Shown: positions 25,367 to 32,754 of the stretch, in pieces
How positions within the stretch are numbered: position 1 is the first letter of the stretch
Layout of the letters: each line of letters starts with the position of its first letter
Translations under genes and position numbers: made by a program
DNA from: an uncultured Chryseobacterium sp.
GTDB taxonomy: Bacteria; Bacteroidota; Bacteroidia; Flavobacteriales; Weeksellaceae
Length of the DNA stretch: 53,292 nt
Direction of reading: 5' to 3'
Assembly: GCA_913778275.1 (NCBI GenBank)
Contig: CAJYWN010000014.1
Location: 1 to 53,292, forward strand
Notes under the pieces: model-generated
Seen by the model: the letters and a program-made list of their open reading frames with translations, nothing else
Databases searched by the model: none
Told to the model about the DNA's origin: nothing

Positions 25367-26914
25367 TTATTTTGTCTGAGCCGGCTGAGGGTTTGCCTGT
25401 TGCTGAGGTGCCGGTTGAGGCGCAGCAGCAGGATCCATATTCAATCCCGGTTGTAGCTGTACGTTTGGATTTACCTTTGGTGCGGAAAGCCCGGTCTGTT
25501 TATCCAGAGCAGTTACCAATTCAGGGTCTCCAAGGTTGAAGAAAGGCTTACTTGCAATTTTCCCGTCTTTGTCAACAATAACGAAGCAAGGTAATTTGAA
25601 ACCGTACACGCCATATTTTTTGGCGATGTCAGAATTTAATCCTCCTTCACCGTATACATTGGTTCCGGTAATTCCTTTCATCAGGGAGTTGCTTGTTTTC
25701 ACAAACTGATCTTTGGTATCATCAACATTTACAAATACAAAGTTCATTTTTGATTTGTAGAAATTCACTACTTCTTTTAAAACAGGAATGGATGCTTCTC
25801 CAATATACGGATTCCAGGATGCGTAGAATGTCATCATATAGGGTTTTCCTTTGTTTGAAGAGAGGTTGTATGACTTCCCGTCAGCTTTAATCAGAGATGC
25901 TTCAGGAGCCTGCTCCCCGATTTTGAAACCGTTAATGGCAAACTGAATTTTCTTTAAATCTTCTTTAATCGTGGCATCTTTGATATCCGTATCAATAATC
26001 TTTTTAATTTTTTCAATTGTTTTTTCAGGAGATCCCGGGTGAATATCAGACTGTGCCATCACGAAAGCCAGTAAATAATCTTTAGCCGTTTGTGAAAGGT
26101 CCTTCTGATTTTTCTTAAGATATTCTGTAAATAATTCTGAGGTTGTAACGTCTGTTTTCCCGGCACTGTTTGCCTGAGCATATTTCTGGAAATCCGGACT
26201 CATTTTTGTTAAAAGATACTGTCTGTAGAAAGGATTTTCTTTTACCATGACCTCCTTATTTTCCTGAAGTTTGTTTTCGTAATCGGTAAAAGCTTTTGTC
26301 ACTTTAAATGATGGATTCCCCATTTGTTTGTGACTCATTTCATATTGATTCAGGATTGTAAGCAAAGTACTGGCAAGATCATTCTTCTTCCATTCTACCA
26401 GTTCATTGTCTGGATTGAACTTTTTAATGTTTTCTTCAATGTTTTTATTTACATCTGCCTGAACTTTTTCAATTCCTTTCAGGAATGTTTTTTCATCTTT
26501 TGTCATCAGCTCATTCATATTTACGGTCTGAGCATAGGTGGAAAGATATTTTTGTGTGGCCGTAAAGAAATCGTTGTTATTTTTGGCATCACCGGTAATC
26601 ACGAATTCTGACGGGAAGCTCATTCCGTTGCCGGTAATTTCAAGTTTCTGGCCGCCTTTCAGATAGATCAGGTTTTGTTTTCCGCCATACGACATCACGT
26701 ACATTCCGTTCTTTGGAGCTTCAAAACTTCCTGCGAAGGTTCCGTCTTTGTTGATGCCGATATTAATCAGTGGTAAGGTAGCAACGCCGGATGCTTCAAT
26801 AAATTCGATTCTCTCCAGTGGAGAACCGCCTGTAATTTTTCCTTTTACTTCTACTTTTTTAGAGCAAGACACCGCAAAAACAGCGATGATAAACAATAAA
26901 AGATATTTTTTCAT
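25367..26914 (-). CDS. TlpA-like thioredoxin-fold lipoprotein lacking the CxxC
   Basis: This 515-residue periplasm-facing lipoprotein has the lipid Cys at residue 17 (FAVSCSKK). An N-terminal DUF4369-like beta domain (to about 110) and a long helical middle (to about 325) precede a C-terminal TlpA/AhpC-type thioredoxin fold starting at KIGEQAPEASL. At the place of the WCGPC active site it reads FYASWNPYIGEASIP (residues 363-377), so both redox cysteines are missing. The fold's cis-Pro loop (KLPCF) remains. The tail is rich in Pro, Gln and Ala. It probably serves a binding or structural role rather than disulfide chemistry. Confidence 0.85.
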   Translation of the reverse strand: MKKYLLLFIIAVFAVSCSKKVEVKGKITGGSPLERIEFIEASGVATLPLINIGINKDGTFAGSFEAPKNGMYVMSYGGKQNLIYLKGGQKLEITGNGMSFPSEFVITGDAKNNNDFFTATQKYLSTYAQTVNMNELMTKDEKTFLKGIEKVQADVNKNIEENIKKFNPDNELVEWKKNDLASTLLTILNQYEMSHKQMGNPSFKVTKAFTDYENKLQENKEVMVKENPFYRQYLLTKMSPDFQKYAQANSAGKTDVTTSELFTEYLKKNQKDLSQTAKDYLLAFVMAQSDIHPGSPEKTIEKIKKIIDTDIKDATIKEDLKKIQFAINGFKIGEQAPEASLIKADGKSYNLSSNKGKPYMMTFYASWNPYIGEASIPVLKEVVNFYKSKMNFVFVNVDDTKDQFVKTSNSLMKGITGTNVYGEGGLNSDIAKKYGVYGFKLPCFVIVDKDGKIASKPFFNLGDPELVTALDKQTGLSAPKVNPNVQLQPGLNMDPAAAPQPAPQQQANPQPAQTK

Positions 26915-27013
26915 TTCGAATTTTATAATTACGCAAAAATAAGTTTTTCATCTCAACTAAATATCATATTTCATGGTATTTTATGAAAGATTTAACTAAA
27001 AGAAAAATTAAGC

Positions 27014-29107
27014 TTATATTCTACTCAATGTCTTATCTTTTAAACAAAATATTTGATTTGAAATTAATTCTAGTTTTTCTAAATTATGACTAATAATCAA
27101 AATGATTTTTTCACTTTTAAGTTGATCAATTAGCGAATAGATAAAATTTCTGTTTTCCTTATCCAGAGAAGAAGTTGGTTCATCAAGTATTAAAAATTCA
27201 GGTTGATGATATAAAGCCCTCATCCAGCCTAATAATTGTTTTTGTCCTCCTGACAAATTAACTCCTTCTTCACCCACAATAGTCATCAATCCTTGTGGCA
27301 GAGAATTTATAAATATATTAAAACCTAAATTTATTAATTCATTCAATTTACTATCGTCAATATTTTCGTTTAGAACAATGTTCTCTAAAATCGTAGCATT
27401 AAATAATTGTATATCTTGCGGAACAATAGAAATCTTATTTCTCCAATGGTAAATAGAAATATCATCTAAAGAAACTTTTTTATTAATTAAAATTTTTCCG
27501 TCTTCTAGTGCGTAATTTTTCTTTAAAATTTCCGTAAAGGTTGTTTTACCACTTCCACTTTCTCCCAATATACAAGTAACTTCACCTTTTTTTAATGTCA
27601 TACTAATATTTTCTAGTAATTTACTACGTCCTTTAAATCTGAAATTTAAATTTTGAATTTCCACTTCATTGATGTTATCAATTTTTAATCCATCTAATCT
27701 TTCTACTGGTATTGATGCATATTCAAACATTCTGTCAAATGCTATTTTTGCTTCCTGTAGTGGTATACTAACTAATGCAAGATTTGTTATTGAACCAAGT
27801 AATGAGCTTGTAATGCCTATTATAGCCATTAATTCACCTAATTTAATCCGTTTAATTAAAACATTATAAGATGAAAAACTTAATATTATAACAAGAAAAA
27901 AAACCAAAGCTAATCCTGAGTACAGTGTAATTTTGATATTTATTTTGCCAAGGTCAAATATCCTATTTTGGAAATTTTCAAAAACAGAAGTTTCTTTTTT
28001 CAGAAATAAATCTTGTTTCCCGAAACCTTTCACAGCATCTATACCTCTGATAATATCTATGTAGTTTGCTTCGTTAATACCATACTGTTGCATTACTTCT
28101 TTTTGTGATGCTACAATATTTTTATTAAATTTAAAAATAATATAAAAAACAATAGGAGAAACCAATAGACAAATCAAAGCTAGTTTCCAAGAATAGTAAA
28201 AAAGAAAGCCTACAGAAATTACAAATCCAATGATATCTACAGTTGTATTTGTAATTAAATGTTTTATTACATTTTGTATCCTTTGTGTATCATTTAGCCT
28301 TGCAACAAAATCTCCTATCTTCCTTGTATCGAAAAAAAGTTTGGGAAGACAAAGTAAAGAACTAAAAAAAGATTTATTAACTCGTTGATTGAATTCTTTT
28401 GACTGTTTAATAATATAAAAATCCCTTAAAGATTGTATTATAACTCTTGCAACTAATAGAAAACTTAAAAAACCAATGCTCAAAAAAAGTACATTAATTT
28501 TTCTTTTCGGCAAAATATCATCTATTAATTTTTGGGAAAAAATTGACATTGACATCCCTAATAATGTGGTAATAATTCCTAAAAATATAATAGTATATAT
28601 GGACTCTTGATCTTTTTTTATAAGATCAAAAAACCATTTTTTCTTTTTCGATATATTAATCTCTTTTTTCTCAAAACCTTCATTGGGAAAGAGTGTTAAA
28701 CAAGTTTTAGAAACCCAAACTTCTTGCAATTGCTCCCTACTCCAATATTCTAAACCTTTGGCAGGATCTCCGATAAGAAATTGATCATCATTGAAAGGAT
28801 CTCTAGAATAAAAGACAACATAATGCTCGTATTTATTTTTTAATGTTATGTGTAAGATCACAGGCTGGCTATGCTCAATTAAAGCTTCTATATCTGCTTC
28901 GCAACCTTCTGCATCGAATCCTATCTCTTTAGCACATTGATACAGTCCTAAAAGGGTAGTTCCAGTCTTACCAGTTCCACTTTTCTCTCGTAAGGTTTCT
29001 AAAGAAATATCCCCGCCATAATATCTTACCAAAGATTGCAGACAACCCACTCCGCAATCTGTATGGTCTTTTTGGAGGGCAAAGGTTTTTCTAATCTTTT
29101 TCATCAA
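27014..29107 (-). CDS. C39-peptidase ABC exporter (bacteriocin-type)
   Basis: This 697-residue inner-membrane transporter cleaves double-glycine leaders and exports the peptides. The N-terminal C39 peptidase is complete: Gln12, Cys18 in DHTDCGVGC, His95 in YEHYVVFY and Asp114 in GDPAKG. A transmembrane domain spans about residues 165-450. The ATPase has Walker A LGESGSGKTT (about 514-523), signature LSGGQKQ (618-624), Walker B FLILDEP and His674 of the H-loop. It overlaps the upstream thioredoxin gene by 17 bases. The cargo is most likely the two peptides encoded at 30362-30535 and 30703-30891. Confidence 0.93.
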   Translation of the reverse strand: MMKKIRKTFALQKDHTDCGVGCLQSLVRYYGGDISLETLREKSGTGKTGTTLLGLYQCAKEIGFDAEGCEADIEALIEHSQPVILHITLKNKYEHYVVFYSRDPFNDDQFLIGDPAKGLEYWSREQLQEVWVSKTCLTLFPNEGFEKKEINISKKKKWFFDLIKKDQESIYTIIFLGIITTLLGMSMSIFSQKLIDDILPKRKINVLFLSIGFLSFLLVARVIIQSLRDFYIIKQSKEFNQRVNKSFFSSLLCLPKLFFDTRKIGDFVARLNDTQRIQNVIKHLITNTTVDIIGFVISVGFLFYYSWKLALICLLVSPIVFYIIFKFNKNIVASQKEVMQQYGINEANYIDIIRGIDAVKGFGKQDLFLKKETSVFENFQNRIFDLGKINIKITLYSGLALVFFLVIILSFSSYNVLIKRIKLGELMAIIGITSSLLGSITNLALVSIPLQEAKIAFDRMFEYASIPVERLDGLKIDNINEVEIQNLNFRFKGRSKLLENISMTLKKGEVTCILGESGSGKTTFTEILKKNYALEDGKILINKKVSLDDISIYHWRNKISIVPQDIQLFNATILENIVLNENIDDSKLNELINLGFNIFINSLPQGLMTIVGEEGVNLSGGQKQLLGWMRALYHQPEFLILDEPTSSLDKENRNFIYSLIDQLKSEKIILIISHNLEKLELISNQIFCLKDKTLSRI

Positions 29108-29618
29108 AATTACTTAATAGCTTTGTAAGTTTAATGGCTCCTGAATTTCTATTTATAAGATGATTATTTTCATCATATACCAAAAAATAAGGAACGCTTT
29201 TCATTTGAAATTTCCCGTAAAAATTTGCCCTATCATCATAGCACCAGTGAATGTTTTTGTAATTGTGTAATTTATAGTTTTCCGCAAATTTATTTATCTG
29301 CTTCAAAGGTTCACTGGCAATCCAAATCCATTCTGTGTTTTTATAATTCTTGTACATTACACTTAGCTCCTCCGCTTCTGCCTGACAAAAATGACAATCT
29401 GGGCTGAAATAAATAATGACTTTATGATTTTTGTTATTTAGATTTTGAGAGGTAAAAGAACTTCCGTCAATAGTTTTTAGAGTAAATGAAGGAATATTTT
29501 CTAACTGTTTGATTTTTTCTTTTTTCTTCTGAAAATTAAAAAACAGATACACAAGTATTCCTATCACAAAGACAGGAATTAAGATTGCGAATATTTTTAA
29601 ACTTCTATTTTTCATCAA
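29091..29618 (-). CDS. Membrane-anchored TlpA-like thiol-disulfide protein of the export operon
   Basis: This 175-residue protein has one N-terminal membrane anchor (about residues 9-28) and a periplasmic thioredoxin fold. The redox motif is Cys75-His-Phe-Cys78 in YFSPDCHFCQAEAEEL, and the cis-Pro loop is KSVPYFLVYD. A CHFC centre would be unusual for a strong reductant, so direction of electron flow cannot be predicted. It is locked into the operon by a 4-base overlap upstream and a 17-base overlap with the exporter gene. Its likely task is forming or checking the disulfide in the exported two-cysteine peptides, which is an inference from context. Confidence 0.85.
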   Translation of the reverse strand: MMKNRSLKIFAILIPVFVIGILVYLFFNFQKKKEKIKQLENIPSFTLKTIDGSSFTSQNLNNKNHKVIIYFSPDCHFCQAEAEELSVMYKNYKNTEWIWIASEPLKQINKFAENYKLHNYKNIHWCYDDRANFYGKFQMKSVPYFLVYDENNHLINRNSGAIKLTKLLSNFDEKD

Positions 29619-30259
29619 TACTCTGCGTTAAGGATTAAAAAACAGACTGTTGCTGTCCAAAACAATAAACCTGTACCATAAGTAATGGCAACTAAACCAA
29701 ATGACTTTAAATAGCTTATTTTCTCTTCCAAAAATTCTCTCAAACCCCAAGCAAGAAAAACCCAATAAAATAATTCAAAAATATTAACTAACTGTAAAGG
29801 ATATGCTAACCATTTTTCTGTAGAAATATTTTCCTTAAAATTTAATAATGATAATGGATAGTATGTCTGTACCTCTTCCAAAGTATACGCTGTATTAATC
29901 CAATAGAAGTAAATAAACTTATAAAAGCCAGCGATTACAAAAACAGATTCTGCAAGGAGCGCAAGAAAAACAAAATCACTAAATTTAATTTGATCAACTT
30001 TAGGCAGATCAAATAGCTTAAGAAAATTGAGACAAAAAGCTACTAATAAAACTTTAATACCCACAAAAAAAGGTGTTATTACATATGTCAACCACCACCA
30101 TTTTTTCTGGCTATCCATATAGTTTTGTACTATATCACTAGGATAATCTTTTGAAAGAAAATCAAAAATTTTAGAGTTGGTTGTAACGAAGTGTTTATCT
30201 AAATATGTGAGTAAAAAATAACATGAGATTGCCCCTAAAAAAATTATAAAATTTTTCAT
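29615..30259 (-). CDS. Multi-span membrane protein of the export operon, unknown function
   Basis: I do not recognise the family. The 214 residues contain about five membrane segments: 4-20, 55-80, 92-118, 155-172 and 185-208. Charged loops carry WWWL and YWINTAYTLEEVQTYYPLS. There is no catalytic motif. It overlaps the thioredoxin gene by 4 bases and follows the second peptide gene after a hairpin. In such cassettes membrane proteins of this type serve as immunity factors or accessory export subunits, and either is possible here. Confidence 0.7.
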   Translation of the reverse strand: MKNFIIFLGAISCYFLLTYLDKHFVTTNSKIFDFLSKDYPSDIVQNYMDSQKKWWWLTYVITPFFVGIKVLLVAFCLNFLKLFDLPKVDQIKFSDFVFLALLAESVFVIAGFYKFIYFYWINTAYTLEEVQTYYPLSLLNFKENISTEKWLAYPLQLVNIFELFYWVFLAWGLREFLEEKISYLKSFGLVAITYGTGLLFWTATVCFLILNAEY

Positions 30260-30272
30260 AGTACTAAAATAA

Positions 30273-30295
30273 AGAGAGGTAAAAAAAACCTCTCT
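30273..30295 (-). terminator. Intra-operon hairpin between the peptide genes and export genes
   Basis: AGAGAGG and CCTCTCT pair around a loop of nine bases, mostly A or T. On the - strand the hairpin is followed by an imperfect T-rich stretch (TTATTTTAG). It lies between the second peptide gene and the 214-aa membrane gene. It is placed to reduce transcription into the export genes so that peptide mRNA exceeds exporter mRNA. Confidence 0.55.
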
Positions 30296-30361
30296 TGTAA
30301 TATTAAAATATTCTATTTAATTAACAACAAATAATTTTGTTATACTAAATAATTACAATCG

Positions 30362-30535
30362 CTAGGAATTCCAGCAGCGTACTATATCATCAGATAGAGC
30401 ATACAAACCTAATGCTCCAACAACAGGAACAGTAGAAAAGATTGCCATTGAAGCAACGGTTCCCATTCCGACCCATCCACACTTTATTGCACCTCCACAA
30501 ATATTTTCAAGTTTATTTAATGATATTTTTTTCAT
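30362..30535 (-). CDS. Bacteriocin-like peptide precursor with double-glycine leader (peptide B)
   Basis: This 57-codon gene encodes a leader MKKISLNKLENICGG (15 residues) and a 42-residue mature peptide. The leader fits the C39-exporter type, with hydrophobic positions before Gly-Gly. The mature part is hydrophobic and glycine-rich (CGWVGMGTVASM, VVGALGLYAL). It has one Cys at residue 19 and one at residue 54 near the end, which suggests an end-to-end disulfide. A third Cys sits inside the leader at position -3. The start codon overlaps the end of the 61-aa gene by 23 bases. It has no recognised relative by eye. Confidence 0.82.
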   Translation of the reverse strand: MKKISLNKLENICGGAIKCGWVGMGTVASMAIFSTVPVVGALGLYALSDDIVRCWNS

Positions 30536-30698
30536 TATTTTTCTTTTTAAGATTAGTAAATCCAGCTAAAACAACTAGAAGTATGTTAAAAATTAACAGC
30601 ATAGTTATAACATCTTCGAACTTATTTGTCTTATTTACATTCGAAGTAATAGTCAATAAATAAGTGCAAATTGATAAAAAAATTATAACTTTTTTCAT
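30513..30698 (-). CDS. Small two-helix membrane protein, immunity candidate
   Basis: This 61-residue protein has two membrane segments (about 3-19 and 32-48), a short polar link NVNKTNKFED and a very basic tail (NLKKKNNEKNIIK). It has no leader-type cleavage motif and no Cys pair like the peptides. It starts 4 bases after the stop of peptide A and overlaps the start of peptide B by 23 bases. A small cationic membrane protein placed between two bacteriocin-like genes is the usual profile of an immunity protein. The assignment is by context only. Confidence 0.65.
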   Translation of the reverse strand: MKKVIIFLSICTYLLTITSNVNKTNKFEDVITMLLIFNILLVVLAGFTNLKKKNNEKNIIK

Positions 30699-30702
30699 GT
30701 CT

Positions 30703-30891
30703 TTAAAAACAATCTCCTGACATACCTGTTATTAAAGCTCCACCAGACAATCCCGCAGCCGCTCCCCATCCTATAGCAGCTATTGGACCTAATCCTAAAG
30801 TAGCAACAGCAAAAGCTCCAATCAACATACAATTTCTTCCATTAGTACTTCCCTGCAAATTTTCCATTTGCGAAACATTTAATTTTTTCAT
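30703..30891 (-). CDS. Bacteriocin-like peptide precursor (peptide A)
   Basis: This 62-residue precursor has a leader MKKLNVSQMENLQGS (Gly-Ser in place of Gly-Gly, which C39 peptidases can accept) and a 47-residue mature part. The mature part is hydrophobic and glycine-rich, with GxxxG-type motifs in GWGAAAGLSGG. Its only cysteines are residue 21 and residue 61, near the two ends. The frame is open to 30966, but the ATG at 30891 restores the canonical leader length. The composition resembles class IIb (two-peptide) bacteriocins. It is the first gene of the operon leading to the C39 exporter. Confidence 0.85.
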   Translation of the reverse strand: MKKLNVSQMENLQGSTNGRNCMLIGAFAVATLGLGPIAAIGWGAAAGLSGGALITGMSGDCF

Positions 30892-30938
30892 AATATTTAT
30901 AATGTTTTTGTTTATGGCTTTCACTTTGAAAACCTTGC

Positions 30939-30948
30939 ACAAATTTGT
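30939..30948. promoter_or_regulatory. Palindrome in the divergent control region, possible operator
   Basis: ACAAATTTGT is a perfect 10-base palindrome between the XRE regulator and the peptide A gene. A related half-site pair, TTGTATTACACAA, lies at about 31039-31051 over the regulator's own promoter. Both could be bound by the XRE protein, but this is inferred from position alone. I could not find a convincing -7 box for the - strand operon. Confidence 0.3.
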
Positions 30949-31013
30949 ATAGATTTTTTTAAACATCCTATTCTATTTTAGAATATTCGTCTAACAGAAA
31001 AAAAAGTTTTTTT

Positions 31014-31041
31014 TTGAATCTAAAATAAAATTTTAATTTTG
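31014..31041 (+). promoter_or_regulatory. Promoter of the XRE regulator
   Basis: A -33 TTG at 31014-31016 and a -7 box TAATTTTG at 31034-31041 are separated by 17 bases. This is the same arrangement as upstream of sdhC. The start codon follows 24 bases after the -7 box. Confidence 0.65.
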
Positions 31042-31065
31042 TATTACACAATAGCATGAAATAAA

Positions 31066-31308
31066 ATGACAGAAAAAGATTTAGGCTTTAGATTAAGAAG
31101 GCTACGTGAAAAAAGAGGAATTTCCCAACAGACATTAGCTATTGATTTAGGTATAACCCAAAGCAAAGTATCAAAAATCGAAAATGGAACTGCTAAAATA
31201 AATTTACCTTACTTTATTCAAATTTTGAATTATTTCTCCTTATCCACTATTGAAATGATAGAATTTTTTGACATTTCAAAAAGTAAAGATCAAATACAAA
31301 AAAATTAA
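31066..31308 (+). CDS. XRE-family helix-turn-helix regulator
   Basis: This 80-residue DNA-binding protein consists almost entirely of one HTH_3 domain: LRRLREKRGISQQTLAIDL at about residues 11-29, then the recognition helix region GITQSKVSKIENG (30-42). No ligand or sensor domain is attached. It is divergent from the bacteriocin-like operon, with about 170 bases of shared control DNA. It is therefore the probable local regulator of peptide production and of itself. Whether it represses or activates cannot be told from the sequence. Confidence 0.88.
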   Translation: MTEKDLGFRLRRLREKRGISQQTLAIDLGITQSKVSKIENGTAKINLPYFIQILNYFSLSTIEMIEFFDISKSKDQIQKN

Positions 31309-31327
31309 TTTGCAACATATTATTGCA

Positions 31328-31367
31328 AAAAAAAAATCGTCATCCATACTGGAGACGATTTTTTATT
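31328..31367. terminator. Bidirectional terminator between the XRE gene and sdhB
   Basis: AAAATCGTC and GACGATTTT pair, with an inner TCCA/TGGA stem. The hairpin has an A run on the left and Ts on the right. It separates the convergent XRE (+) and sdhB (-) transcripts and marks the edge of the bacteriocin-like cassette. Confidence 0.85.
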
Positions 31368-31384
31368 AATATGATAAATATTTT

Positions 31385-32152
31385 TTATCCTCTGTCAACG
31401 AATGCTGCCATGTATTCTCTGTTCATTCTGGCAATGTTTTCAAGAGAAATTCCTTTCGGACACTCTACTTCACATGCACCGGTATTTGAACAGTTTCCGA
31501 ATCCTTCTTCGTCCATGGCTTTTACCATATTCAGTACTCTTCTCTTCGCTTCCACTCTACCCTGAGGTAAAAGAGCATACTGAGAAACTTTTGCACCTAC
31601 GAACAGCATTGCCGAACCGTTTTTACAGGAAGCGACACAGGCTCCGCATGAGATACATGCTGCAGCATCCATCGCTTTATCAGCATCTTCTTTCGGAACC
31701 GGAATAGCGTTGGCATCCAATGTATTTCCTGAAGTATTTACCGAGATGAAACCACCTGCAGCCATTACTCTGTCGAATGCGCTTCTGTCTACAATTAAAT
31801 CTTTAATAACCGGGAAAGCAGCACTTCTCCATGGTTCAATAACGATGGTCTCACCGTCTTTGAACATTCTCATGTGAAGCTGACAGGTTGTGATGCCTGT
31901 GTCCGGACCGTGCGCTCTACCGTTGATGTATAGAGAACACATTCCGCAGATCCCTTCACGACAGTCGTGATCGAAAGCGATAGGTTCTTTCCCTTCGTTA
32001 ATAAGATTTTCGTTAAGGATGTCCAACATTTCCAGAAATGAAGAATCTGTAGAAACATCCGATATTTTATAAGTCTCAAACTGACCTTTAGATTTATTAT
32101 TTTTCTGTCTCCAAATTTTCAGCGTAAGATGTAAGCCTTTTTTTGCACTCAT
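31385..32152 (-). CDS. sdhB: Succinate dehydrogenase/fumarate reductase iron-sulfur subunit
   Basis: This 255-residue electron-transfer subunit of complex II carries three Fe-S clusters. The 2Fe-2S site is in [18 protein letters not shown]. The other clusters are in [14 protein letters not shown] and [15 protein letters not shown]. It conveys electrons from the flavoprotein to the membrane subunit. It is the last gene of the sdhC-sdhA-DUF2846-sdhB operon and ends at a bidirectional terminator. The subunit type matches the Bacteroidota/Wolinella form, which can work in either direction in related complexes. Confidence 0.95.
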   Translation of the reverse strand: MSAKKGLHLTLKIWRQKNNKSKGQFETYKISDVSTDSSFLEMLDILNENLINEGKEPIAFDHDCREGICGMCSLYINGRAHGPDTGITTCQLHMRMFKDGETIVIEPWRSAAFPVIKDLIVDRSAFDRVMAAGGFISVNTSGNTLDANAIPVPKEDADKAMDAAACISCGACVASCKNGSAMLFVGAKVSQYALLPQGRVEAKRRVLNMVKAMDEEGFGNCSNTGACEVECPKGISLENIARMNREYMAAFVDRG

Positions 32153-32176
32153 AATGTTGTATTTATAGGTTGGAGA

Positions 32177-32749
32177 TTATTTTGTTGGTTTATCTGCATT
32201 TTCAAATTTCATGTCTGAACTTAAAATTGCAATTTTATTAGAATTTCTGCTTTTCAGCTCCTGATATTTTTCCATTGCTTTCGCGATATTCTCAGCTTTG
32301 TCATCCTGTGATGGCTGATATGGTGTTTTGCTATCATTTTTCACCACTTGATAAAAAAGCTTTTTATCTCTGAATTCTGTAGGTTTCAAAGGTCTCAGGT
32401 TGACACTGGCGATGAAAGCTCCCATTTGCCCTTCCGCATTGATAACATATACTGCATTTGGTTCCAGATTGGCTTCGATATAATCTCTGTTTTCTGACGT
32501 TGCCCAAAATAAGTGTTCACCGGGTTCACATTCATAAACTAAATATTTCCCGCTCGGGATAGCTCCCAGGAACTTATCTTTATCGTAAACCCTGAAGTTA
32601 AGCATCATCCCTGCTCCGGTTTTTAGAATATATACCAAAGATTTTCCTTCAGCAGGCTTTTCGATAGCCTGAGCAGTTACTTTTTGAGCAAAAACAGAAA
32701 ATCCAGAGAGGACTACAAAAAACAAAAGTACCTTTTTTAAACTCTCCAT
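32177..32749 (-). CDS. DUF2846-like exported protein within the sdh operon
   Basis: This 190-residue protein has a signal peptide (MESLKKVLLFFVVLSGFSVFAQ, cleavage near residue 22). The domain that follows resembles DUF2846: GKSLVYILKTGAG, DKFLGAIPSGKYLVYECEPGEH and NAVYVINAEGQMG. The C-terminus is polar and helical. It sits between sdhA (5 bases) and sdhB (24 bases) on the same strand, so it is transcribed with complex II. Its exported location makes it unlikely to be part of the matrix-side catalytic complex. The function is unknown. Confidence 0.72.
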   Translation of the reverse strand: MESLKKVLLFFVVLSGFSVFAQKVTAQAIEKPAEGKSLVYILKTGAGMMLNFRVYDKDKFLGAIPSGKYLVYECEPGEHLFWATSENRDYIEANLEPNAVYVINAEGQMGAFIASVNLRPLKPTEFRDKKLFYQVVKNDSKTPYQPSQDDKAENIAKAMEKYQELKSRNSNKIAILSSDMKFENADKPTK

Positions 32750-32754
32750 ATCTG

